Shown: piece after piece, positions 6,575-12,925 of the stretch | Numbering within the stretch: position 1 is the first letter of the stretch | Layout of the letters: each line of letters begins with the position of its first letter | Source of the DNA: a virus | Direction: 5' to 3' (one strand) | IMG/VR virus record: IMGVR_UViG_3300006929_000121 | Coordinates: 1-23,800 of that record | DNA: 23,800 nt | Position numbers and translations under genes: made by a program | The notes under the pieces: model-generated | Told to the model about the DNA's origin: nothing | Databases searched by the model: none | The model's input: the letters and a program-made list of their open reading frames with translations, nothing else

Positions 6575-6805
6575 CTAAAAGTTTGGAGTAAAGAAAATAC
6601 AAATTAATACTATAAGACAAATTGCACCGATAACCCCATAAGCAATCTCTTGAATCTCATCACCATCAATCTCATTTACTTTCTCAAGTTTATATTTATC
6701 GTGAAATACATTTCCCCTATCCATTGTTATTTGAACAAAGTTTGCACAATCTTCTGAGTTTCTGTATTGAATAAATCCTGTTTCCTTGTTTGTAATTTTA
6801 TACAT
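6575..6805 (-). CDS. small C-terminally anchored membrane protein
   Basis: 76 residues starting MYKITNKETGF. The first 50 residues are soluble, followed by one hydrophobic segment at about residues 54-73 (AYGVIGAICLIVLICIFF). The frame is open further up to an ATG at 6895, but that would overlap the previous gene. The ATG at 6805 is preceded by the same leader block as the two genes upstream, so I chose it. The function is unknown; a tail-anchored membrane protein made early could act at the host envelope. Confidence 0.7.
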   Translation of the reverse strand: MYKITNKETGFIQYRNSEDCANFVQITMDRGNVFHDKYKLEKVNEIDGDEIQEIAYGVIGAICLIVLICIFFTPNF

Positions 6806-6830
6806 AATTTTAATTTTTAATTTTAATTCG
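6806..6830 (-). repeat. early-gene leader block, copy 3
   Basis: Minus-strand CGAATTAAAATTAAAAATT followed by AAAATT lies directly before the ATG at 6805. It repeats the AAAAATTAAAATTATG initiation block of the two upstream genes. It also shares AACGAATTAAAA with the leader of the gene at 7413. It decides the start of this gene. Confidence 0.65.
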
Positions 6831-6837
6831 TTATTTA

Positions 6838-7095
6838 TTATACCAATATCGCTCCTACACTTTTTTTGTGTGAGGTATTTAATAATTCTCCCCACTCATC
6901 AACAGACTTAACACTATATTCAAACCACTCAATTTCTTTTGAGTTATCTTGTGTTCCCTCTATTAGATAAATCTTACTTATATTACCATTGTGGTTCATT
7001 ACCTCCCCTGTTCCTCTAATTAGACCAGTAAAACAGTCTAAAGTGTCGTAGTAACAAATTTTATCCCCGATTTTAAATTTTAATTCAGTTTTCAT
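6838..7095 (-). CDS. hypothetical early protein
   Basis: 85 residues, with a beta-rich start (LKFKIGDKICYYDTL, then FTGLIRGTGEVMN) that looks like a small barrel of the SH3 or KOW kind, though this is a guess. The C-terminus is polar. It lies just after the terminator of the acidic early gene and has the shared leader block. Read-through of that terminator, or a promoter I do not see, must supply transcription. The function is unknown. Confidence 0.7.
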   Translation of the reverse strand: MKTELKFKIGDKICYYDTLDCFTGLIRGTGEVMNHNGNISKIYLIEGTQDNSKEIEWFEYSVKSVDEWGELLNTSHKKSVGAILV

Positions 7096-7110
7096 AATTT
7101 TAATTTTTTT
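7096..7110 (-). repeat. early-gene leader block, copy 2
   Basis: On the minus strand AAAAAAATTAAAATT directly precedes the ATG at 7095. It is the same block as before 7413 and 6805. It may act as an A-rich translation enhancer, since no Shine-Dalgarno sequence is present. Confidence 0.65.
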
Positions 7111-7114
7111 AGTT

Positions 7115-7143
7115 AAAAAAAAGCGGACATATTTTGCCCGCTT
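7115..7143 (-). terminator. rho-independent terminator of acidic early gene
   Basis: On the minus strand AAGCGGGC (7136-7143), a 7-nt loop AAAATAT, and GTCCGCTT (7121-7128) form an 8-bp stem with one G-U pair, followed by a run of eight T (7115-7122, two of them in the stem). It begins 9 nt after the stop of the gene at 7153-7413. The stem is by far the most GC-rich sequence nearby. Confidence 0.9.
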
Positions 7144-7152
7144 GTGTTTTAT

Positions 7153-7413
7153 TTACATATCTTCAATTCGTTGAACTTCCTCTAATAATGTATGAAAGAT
7201 ATCGTTTACATCTAATTGAATTTCCTCTATTTCAGAAGTTTCATCTTCAAACTCCTGAGCTCTTTCGCTCTCTTGCCATTTTTCGCTCCTATCTTCTTGC
7301 CAGTTATTCCTATCTTCACGCAATTCTTCAAAATGAAAATGAATTTTATCTTTAAGTATTTCTACTTCTTCTATTAGCTTTGCTAATTCCTTATTAATTT
7401 TTAGATTTTTCAT
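7153..7413 (-). CDS. strongly acidic small early protein
   Basis: 86 residues, helical throughout, with 27 acidic and 12 basic residues by my count, so a net charge of about -15. The acidic residues crowd the second half (SEKWQESERAQEFEDETSEI). No domain is recognised beyond a probable coiled coil at about 1-45. The gene is a self-contained unit: it has a promoter at 7456-7488, the shared leader block before its ATG, and a terminator 9 nt after its stop. Small, acidic, strongly expressed early proteins in phages are often host-takeover or DNA-mimic proteins; that is an inference here. Confidence 0.85.
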   Translation of the reverse strand: MKNLKINKELAKLIEEVEILKDKIHFHFEELREDRNNWQEDRSEKWQESERAQEFEDETSEIEEIQLDVNDIFHTLLEEVQRIEDM

Positions 7414-7427
7414 AATTTTAATTTTTT
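7414..7427 (-). repeat. early-gene leader block, copy 1
   Basis: On the minus strand AAAAAATTAAAATT lies directly before the ATG at 7413. The same block precedes the ATGs at 7095 and 6805. No Shine-Dalgarno sequence is present. Confidence 0.65.
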
Positions 7428-7455
7428 GTTTGTTTTAATTCGTTTAATTATGATA

Positions 7456-7488
7456 CAAATATAGTAATTTTTTTAACACTATTACAAA
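7456..7488 (-). promoter_or_regulatory. Bacteroidota-type promoter for early block
   Basis: On the minus strand TTTG (7485-7488), 21 nt, then TATATTTG (7456-7463). This fits the known Bacteroidota consensus TTTG/TTG at -33 and TAnnTTTG at -7 with 17-23 nt between. It lies 43 nt upstream of the ATG at 7413 in a noncoding gap, which gives a leader of about 36 nt. It is the best promoter in the window. Confidence 0.75.
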
Positions 7489-7535
7489 AAACAAATAAAT
7501 TTTAAAATATTTTTTTCTTACCTAGTAAATCAGTG

Positions 7536-7664
7536 TTTTTCTTACTTTTTTTAATGTTTTTTTGTGTTTTTTGGTTGTTAAAAACCTTGGCATTTCATCA
7601 ACTTATCATTAATTAGAGTGGATTTTGAGCAAAAAGAAAGCCGAACCCCTTTAAATCCGACTCT
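7536..7664 (-). other. structured noncoding region between late and early blocks
   Basis: The 286-nt gap 7414-7699 has no credible ORF. Besides the promoter it holds an imperfect inverted repeat, AGAGTGGATTT (7615-7625) against AAATCCGACTCT (7653-7664): 11 pairs with one bulged G around a 27-nt loop containing the GC-richer GCCGAACCCC. On the minus strand the loop includes AAAG...CTTT followed by CTTTTTG, which may end late transcription after the phosphoesterase gene. TTTTTCTTAC occurs at 7512-7521 and 7536-7545. Whether this is a terminator, a small RNA or a control site is open. Confidence 0.45.
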
Positions 7665-7699
7665 CCTCACAACCAAATTATTAATAAACCTTTGCAAAT

Positions 7700-8932
7700 C
7701 TAAATAATTATTTTAAATATAGTATCTTTTTTATATGTTTTTGATAAGCTCTTGGTATTGTAGGAGAACAATTCCTGGTCTATATTGTAACCATCCCATC
7801 CATCTGTTTCCTGTAAATCTATTCTAACGTCTTGTCTGCCATCATTGGTAAAGATATAAATGTTCTGTGCAGCCTTTCCACTTAAATTCAGGGCTTTTTC
7901 TGAGTAGGCGTTAGATCCCACTAAAGAAGCACTTCTTGCTATAGAGTCCCTAATCATTGTTTCGTGTAAATGACCACATATTATGAAGTCAATTATTATT
8001 CCTTTATGAGCGTATTTACTAACCACTTTTCCCACGTCATTTGAAGTCATTCTTCCCAACTGATGGCCATGAATAACCAAAACATTATTTCCGTTTATTG
8101 ATATAACCATTTCCAAAGCATTATCTCCCCTCAAGAACTCAATTTGTGGAAGTAACAACCTCAACATTTCAAAGATGGTAAAATCGTAGTTATCAGAAGC
8201 TACAAGATCAACCCAACCAAGTTCTTGATTCACTCTTGATTCATTACCAGTTACACAGCAAACCTTAACATCTGCAAACTCTTGTAAATCCAATATAAAG
8301 TGTTTTAAGAGATGAACTCCGAGAAATGTGCTTTTTGCGCGATTTGTCGCCATTGACAATTTTTCATCAAGCCGGCGGTCGCTGTTAATCAAATCTCCAG
8401 TTATTCCAATAAGAAAAGAAGTTGCTTTGTGGAGTTTTGCATATTCCTTAACATAGTAAGCAAATTTTTGTAATCTTTTAGAGGCAATTTTAAAATCATA
8501 TTGATTGGATTCCATATCAACCAATTCATTAAAATGTGTATCAGCTATCTGGACCAGAACAACAGAACCTTTTTTTCTTTTATGTTTGGTAAGTTTAACA
8601 TCCAAAGAATTTTCTTTTAAAACTTTTACCAATTCCTTGTTGTATTCCACAAGAGCGTTTTCCCCTCTTGCATATTCTCTAAATGATTTGTTTGCTATCC
8701 TGTTTAAATCCTGAGCTCTTTGTTTCTGTTTTGCTAATTTAACATTCTCCTCAACTATTTCTTTATCTGAAACTAAATATGAAACAACAACTGAAATTTG
8801 TTTTCTTAAATGGTCAGGAGAAACATCTAGAAAATATTTATCAATTAAATGCCTTGCTATTTCTGTATAACCGACTCCACTTTCAAAGAGTTCAAGAATT
8901 TCCTCTTTATAGTCAAAGTATTTATTTTTCAT
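7700..8932 (-). CDS. calcineurin-like metallophosphoesterase with N-terminal HTH
   Basis: 410 residues. About 10-50 looks like a helix-turn-helix (GVGYTEIARHLIDKY), followed by a helical linker to about 120. The phosphoesterase core follows, with metal-binding motifs in order: ADTHF (130-134), GDLINSDR (179-186), GNES (229-232), VIHGHQ (287-291) and GHLHE (320-324). The usual GNH(D/E) motif is changed to GNES, so the histidine that normally aids catalysis is replaced. The substrate is unknown; nuclease or phosphodiesterase activity on DNA or RNA is likely, and the HTH suggests DNA contact. It is the last gene of the late block and overlaps the holin stop by 11 nt. Confidence 0.85.
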   Translation of the reverse strand: MKNKYFDYKEEILELFESGVGYTEIARHLIDKYFLDVSPDHLRKQISVVVSYLVSDKEIVEENVKLAKQKQRAQDLNRIANKSFREYARGENALVEYNKELVKVLKENSLDVKLTKHKRKKGSVVLVQIADTHFNELVDMESNQYDFKIASKRLQKFAYYVKEYAKLHKATSFLIGITGDLINSDRRLDEKLSMATNRAKSTFLGVHLLKHFILDLQEFADVKVCCVTGNESRVNQELGWVDLVASDNYDFTIFEMLRLLLPQIEFLRGDNALEMVISINGNNVLVIHGHQLGRMTSNDVGKVVSKYAHKGIIIDFIICGHLHETMIRDSIARSASLVGSNAYSEKALNLSGKAAQNIYIFTNDGRQDVRIDLQETDGWDGYNIDQELFSYNTKSLSKTYKKDTIFKIII

Positions 8933-9320
8933 TCTTACGTTTTATTTTCTCCCAAGAACGACCACCAAAATAAGCTCCAAAAGCTGTTATTGCCAACATC
9001 TGCCAAAGGTCAATCCATGCCTCTTGTATTTCCAAACCTAAAAAACTGAAATCAATCAACGTGAAAATTGTTAATGCAAAAAGTAAAAAAGCTAAAGTTA
9101 AAGGTCGTATGTTTTTAGAAAGCCAAGAATCTGAGTTCATGTCAGACTTCCATCTTTCTGAGATTTGATTCTGCATGTTGGATTCATGCTCAAGAATCTT
9201 TGCTTCAATCTGTTGTTTTAAGATTATTTTTTCTTCTTTTGAAGTTATAAGGTCATCAGCTATTTTTCCTACTTCTTTAACTAAGTCAGATCCTCCAAAT
9301 ATTTTTGTTAGTATATCCAT
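8922..9320 (-). CDS. phage holin, 3-TM family
   Basis: 132 residues. The N-terminal half is an amphipathic or coiled helix (GKIADDLITSKEEKIILKQQ). It is followed by SWLSKNIRPLTLAFLLFAL (about 64-82), a second hydrophobic stretch near 83-96, and a third near 104-122 ending GAYFGGRSWEK. The W-x-x-x-x-RP motif and the GGRS end fit the 3-TM holin family (Holin_3TMs/GTA type). It would form membrane holes that release the endolysin encoded just upstream; the two genes overlap by 13 nt. Topology was judged by eye. Confidence 0.8.
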   Translation of the reverse strand: MDILTKIFGGSDLVKEVGKIADDLITSKEEKIILKQQIEAKILEHESNMQNQISERWKSDMNSDSWLSKNIRPLTLAFLLFALTIFTLIDFSFLGLEIQEAWIDLWQMLAITAFGAYFGGRSWEKIKRKNEK

Positions 9321-9688
9321 ATTTTTGGATGTTGTTTTGTTTCATCTATATCAATGTGGGCAAAATTCCCTTTTGATTTTCCAGCCAATCCCACTCTAAA
9401 AGGCAAATCCAATTCATTACAAAGTTCCATTGCTTCATAAACAAAACGGGCTCTTTTTTTAGAATCAATCATTGCTATATCACAAGCTAATCCTTTTAAG
9501 TGTGCTGAGGTTTCAATTCCTCCAACTTTTTTATTGTGTTCAGGTGTTCTGTAACCACTTGTAACAATAAAGGGAAATTTACAGCGTTTTCTTAACTCAT
9601 TAATGAATCTTAAGAATTGGATATCCATGTTTTTTCCAGAGCCCTTGACATCAGGAGAATCAAATTCTTTTATTTTAAAATATTCCAT
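9308..9688 (-). CDS. endolysin, M15 peptidase family
   Basis: 126 residues of the Peptidase_M15 family. FIVTSGYRTPEHNKKVGG (40-57) is followed by the zinc motif SAHLKGLACD with H63 and D70, and by HIDID with H111 as third ligand and D113 nearby. The enzyme cuts peptide bonds in peptidoglycan stem peptides (D-Ala or L-Ala-D-Glu type). There is no signal peptide, so export needs the holin, whose gene overlaps the 3' end. A single short domain is typical of lysins of Gram-negative hosts. Confidence 0.9.
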   Translation of the reverse strand: MEYFKIKEFDSPDVKGSGKNMDIQFLRFINELRKRCKFPFIVTSGYRTPEHNKKVGGIETSAHLKGLACDIAMIDSKKRARFVYEAMELCNELDLPFRVGLAGKSKGNFAHIDIDETKQHPKIWIY

Positions 9689-9692
9689 TTCT

Positions 9693-9719
9693 CAAATATA
9701 GAAATTATTATTACACAAA
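9693..9719 (-). promoter_or_regulatory. possible promoter before endolysin
   Basis: TATATTTG on the minus strand (9693-9700) ends 4 nt before the endolysin ATG at 9688, with TTTG at 9716-9719. The spacing is only 15 nt, below the usual 17-23. A small palindrome AACATT/AATGTT (9743-9756) lies at the preceding stop. A separate lysis promoter giving a near-leaderless transcript is possible but weakly supported. Confidence 0.3.
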
Positions 9720-9755
9720 TAAATAATATTCTTATAATTTTCAACATTCAAATGT

Positions 9756-9911
9756 TTATTTTCTCTTTTTTAATAACTTAACTAGAGAAATTGATATGGC
9801 CAATAATATGGAAATAGTAAGCAAAACTTCATTAACTTGAGCTAGACTTAATCCAACAGCTCCTCCATTTGCAACTGTTAATTCTAAAACATCTTTTGTT
9901 TTTTCGTTCAT
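9756..9911 (-). CDS. small single-TM protein, holin-like
   Basis: 51 residues from the ATG at 9911. A polar N-terminus and a GG turn (about 16-17) are followed by a hydrophobic helix (about 29-45, LLTISILLAISISLVKL) and a basic tail KKRK. The frame stays open to an ATG at 9947 inside the preceding gene. The ATG at 9911 lies 2 nt after that gene's stop in a TAAAAATG context, so I prefer it. Its place between tail and endolysin genes suggests a second holin or an antiholin. Confidence 0.65.
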   Translation of the reverse strand: MNEKTKDVLELTVANGGAVGLSLAQVNEVLLTISILLAISISLVKLLKKRK

Positions 9912-9913
9912 TT

Positions 9914-12900
9914 TTAATTTTGTGTTAATGTTACTTTCCCTCCCCAAATTCTGTGATTTGTTGAAGATACTAAAACTTTTATTACTAAATAATTTACAGT
10001 AGTTGCTGCAATTGTTCCAATGCTAATTGCTGAACCATTTGTTGTCCCTGTTCCTATTGCTGAACCTATTCCGTTTGAAGCTATGTTAGCCTCATAAATT
10101 TCAACTGATTTTGATGTGTTACTTCCCCAAACTGCAACTTCTGTTGCTGTTGTTCCATAAGGAATGTTTACTGTTGCAATTAATTCTTGAGAAGTGTTTT
10201 CAACCGAAACCCCTGTATTTGTTCCATCATTAAAAATAGCTGGAGTTATATCTGGACTTGATGCATCATCATTTGTCATGAAATCAGATGGAAGAACTTT
10301 TACATATATTGGATCTACTCCCACAATAGAATAAATTCCTCCCTTATACTCATATTTACCAATGGAATCAGCTGTAACTGGCATTCCAGCAATTGTTCCT
10401 TCGGTTTTCCTCTGGTATTGTTCAAATAAGTTTTTGTTATCAATTCCAACAACTGTTCCCTCTCGTATGTCTTCCGTTATTGTTTGTGCAACAACTGTAA
10501 TTGTTGTATCTGTAGCTCCAACATCAGCTGAAACTTCAAATTCTAAATTGTCTCCGCTTTTATTGTCAGTTAAATAAATTTTATCTCCTGAGTAAATTAT
10601 TGCTTCATTAACTGTTGCAATGTTTAGGGATGTAATTGAACCCGCTGCAATTCTTTGGTTTATTGTTGTTGCTCCCCATGGCTGCCAACTCATTTGAGCT
10701 CCGTTACCAAAAGAATTTCCTTGAACCGTGCCTCCCAATACTGGACCAGATAAAGGACCTGTTTGACCTTCATCAACTGTTGTAACTGTTAACCCAGTTT
10801 CATATGTAAATTGAAACCAAACACCACTCCATTCATTTTTCAATGTTGAATAAGTTCCACTTAAAAAAACGTATTTTTCAGAATTTACATCTTTCAATCT
10901 TCCAACAGGATTGACCATTTTTAACTTCGTAGAGGTCAATTTATCTGTTTCACTTAAAGCAGAATTAACATTCATTCTTTGAGATGCAATATTTTGACAC
11001 TTCATTATTTCATTTGCAAGTAATTCATTAAATCCATTACTTCCTGAAGTTGTTCCTTTCCCCCATGAACCAGTTGGTGACGATCTTACAAAAGCTGAAC
11101 CATTCCAAACTCTTAAAGTTGAACTTGCATCAACAGTTGAAGAATCTCCCCAATATAAATTGTCAATTGTCATTGTGTAAGAATCTGATGTGTTTGAAGT
11201 GTGTTCAGAATCTATGTTATTTACTCCAACAGCTCCTGAAGTAATTTCTGCAAATATACCTGTGAAATTGTTGTTTGCATCAAATACGTCTGAATAGTCA
11301 AATGTAGTTCCAGTAGAACCAGCTCGAGATTGAACTCCTTGTGAAGGACTATCTTTTAATCTTCCATGTCTGCCTATGTTTGTAACCGTTAAACCATTTG
11401 AATAAGTAAAAAAATCAAACTCCCAATCTCCAGTAAAAGCAGCGTCTGTTGGGATAATTCCATTGTTGTAAAGTGCAGAGTCCCAAACAATTCTTTGGCT
11501 TGAACCATTTGGAATATAGTCAATACTCTTATTAATCATGTCATTAGGAACTCCATTTGTTGAAGTTGGAGCAGTATAAGCAACCCAACTTAAAGATGTT
11601 CCAGACTCGGTTAACATTTTAGTATATGGAGTTGTCCCAGCTTGTCTAGCTCTAATTGAGAAAGTCATTTGCATATTCAAAACGTGTGGAGTAGATGGTT
11701 GAGTTGTTGTTCCCTGCCATCTTGATTCAATGTTTGTAAATATCAATGGTATTTGACAATAAAAACCATCCATTTGATCAGCGTCAGTGTAAGTTGTAAT
11801 TTCTTTTGATTTTATTATATTACCCAAAGTTGTTGTTTGGTCCATAGATGGAAACCCTTGAAATTTGTTTTCATCTTCAAAAACTAGAAAATTTCCAACA
11901 ACTTTCTTTATAGGTGCATAAAAATCATATTGAGTCCCAGCTAATTTTTGTAGTCCAGCATTGTTTACATTTGTTGCATTTTCAAATTGTAAATCATACA
12001 AACCAAAATTAGATTCTCCAATACATGCTTCATCTGAACGTCTTGAGCCAGTGTAATAATATTCTCTAGTGTTGATATTGTCTTGAGATGTTGGTGTTCC
12101 TGTTTCACTTGCTTCATATTCAGCAATTTGAACAAAATGGAAAGTGTGATGCCAATAAACACATCTCATTCCCCAACTTTTACATAAAGCCTCTAAAACT
12201 TCATAAGTTGATTTAGGTGTGTAAATTCCCTTTTCATCCCTGTCATAAAGAGAGTTCATTTTGCATTGAGTCCAAAATAAAGGATCGTCTGTTTGGTTTG
12301 TTGATGGCATGACTGAGTTAAACCAATTTACTGAAGTTTTATAAGTATAATTTGCACATCCTTGAGCTGTTAAAGCAGAACCTGTTTTTAATAATATTAT
12401 TTCAATCCAGTTTGTTATTTTTGTGTAGTCATTCCAATAAACATCTTCCTTTTCATAAGGGAAAACAACCGTTGCTCCTGTCGCTGTGTTAGTATCTCTA
12501 ACAAATGGCCTATCCTTTAATAATGACAAACCATCAATTGCGGTTAATTTTACTTCATAAGGAAAAGAAACATCTTCTTTTGCTCCCAAATCCATTATAA
12601 CAAAACCACTCCATAAAGGTCTTGTTGTATCTCTTGAGTTATATAAATGAACATAAACATCCTGCTCTTCAAAAGTTCCATCTCTTAAGTCTGTTATGAA
12701 ATCTTCCATCCCAATGTTTTCTACAATGAAAGGAATCTCTAAAGAACTTGCTAATATATAAGTGAATTTTTCTTGTCCACTTGTTTCGTATTGTATTTCA
12801 GGACCACTTCCTCCAAGATTAATTTCTGTTGATGAACCAGCCCAACCATCAACCCAAAATTCTAAAGTGAAGTTCTCATTTGCCATTGACTTGTAGTCAA

Positions 12901-12925
12901 TTTCATATTTTTTTCCGTATGCCAT
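9914..12925 (-). CDS. large distal tail protein, likely baseplate/receptor-binding
   Basis: 1003 residues, following the tape measure with a TAATG overlap. The N-terminal 150 residues (MAYGKKYEIDYKSM, SGFVIMDLG, VKLTAIDGLSLLKDRPF) look like the first tail-hub-type domain seen at this place in flavobacterial siphoviruses. A long beta-rich middle follows. The last 130 residues (from about DFMTNDDASSP to GGKVTLTQN) resemble a beta-sandwich repeated at the ends of marine phage tail proteins. No protease or hydrolase motif was seen. Position and size suggest a tip or fibre that contacts the host surface. The exact role, hub or receptor-binding, cannot be told. Confidence 0.7.
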   Translation of the reverse strand: MAYGKKYEIDYKSMANENFTLEFWVDGWAGSSTEINLGGSGPEIQYETSGQEKFTYILASSLEIPFIVENIGMEDFITDLRDGTFEEQDVYVHLYNSRDTTRPLWSGFVIMDLGAKEDVSFPYEVKLTAIDGLSLLKDRPFVRDTNTATGATVVFPYEKEDVYWNDYTKITNWIEIILLKTGSALTAQGCANYTYKTSVNWFNSVMPSTNQTDDPLFWTQCKMNSLYDRDEKGIYTPKSTYEVLEALCKSWGMRCVYWHHTFHFVQIAEYEASETGTPTSQDNINTREYYYTGSRRSDEACIGESNFGLYDLQFENATNVNNAGLQKLAGTQYDFYAPIKKVVGNFLVFEDENKFQGFPSMDQTTTLGNIIKSKEITTYTDADQMDGFYCQIPLIFTNIESRWQGTTTQPSTPHVLNMQMTFSIRARQAGTTPYTKMLTESGTSLSWVAYTAPTSTNGVPNDMINKSIDYIPNGSSQRIVWDSALYNNGIIPTDAAFTGDWEFDFFTYSNGLTVTNIGRHGRLKDSPSQGVQSRAGSTGTTFDYSDVFDANNNFTGIFAEITSGAVGVNNIDSEHTSNTSDSYTMTIDNLYWGDSSTVDASSTLRVWNGSAFVRSSPTGSWGKGTTSGSNGFNELLANEIMKCQNIASQRMNVNSALSETDKLTSTKLKMVNPVGRLKDVNSEKYVFLSGTYSTLKNEWSGVWFQFTYETGLTVTTVDEGQTGPLSGPVLGGTVQGNSFGNGAQMSWQPWGATTINQRIAAGSITSLNIATVNEAIIYSGDKIYLTDNKSGDNLEFEVSADVGATDTTITVVAQTITEDIREGTVVGIDNKNLFEQYQRKTEGTIAGMPVTADSIGKYEYKGGIYSIVGVDPIYVKVLPSDFMTNDDASSPDITPAIFNDGTNTGVSVENTSQELIATVNIPYGTTATEVAVWGSNTSKSVEIYEANIASNGIGSAIGTGTTNGSAISIGTIAATTVNYLVIKVLVSSTNHRIWGGKVTLTQN

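Noticed and set aside
7615-7664. A tRNA, because the minus strand contains GGGGTTCGG like a T-arm
   Set aside because: The surrounding stems do not give a cloverleaf: no anticodon arm of five pairs, no D-arm and no matching acceptor stem.
5046-9755. DnaA-box-like TTATTACACA near 9706 and TGTGTAACA near 22511
   Set aside because: Both deviate from the TTWTNCACA consensus by an inserted base or two mismatches and are isolated, so they are not counted as boxes.
9914-12925. A tail-associated protease or hydrolase domain in the 1003-residue tail protein
   Set aside because: I looked for zinc-binding, lysozyme and chaperone-peptidase motifs and found none; only beta-rich sequence with no catalytic signature was seen.
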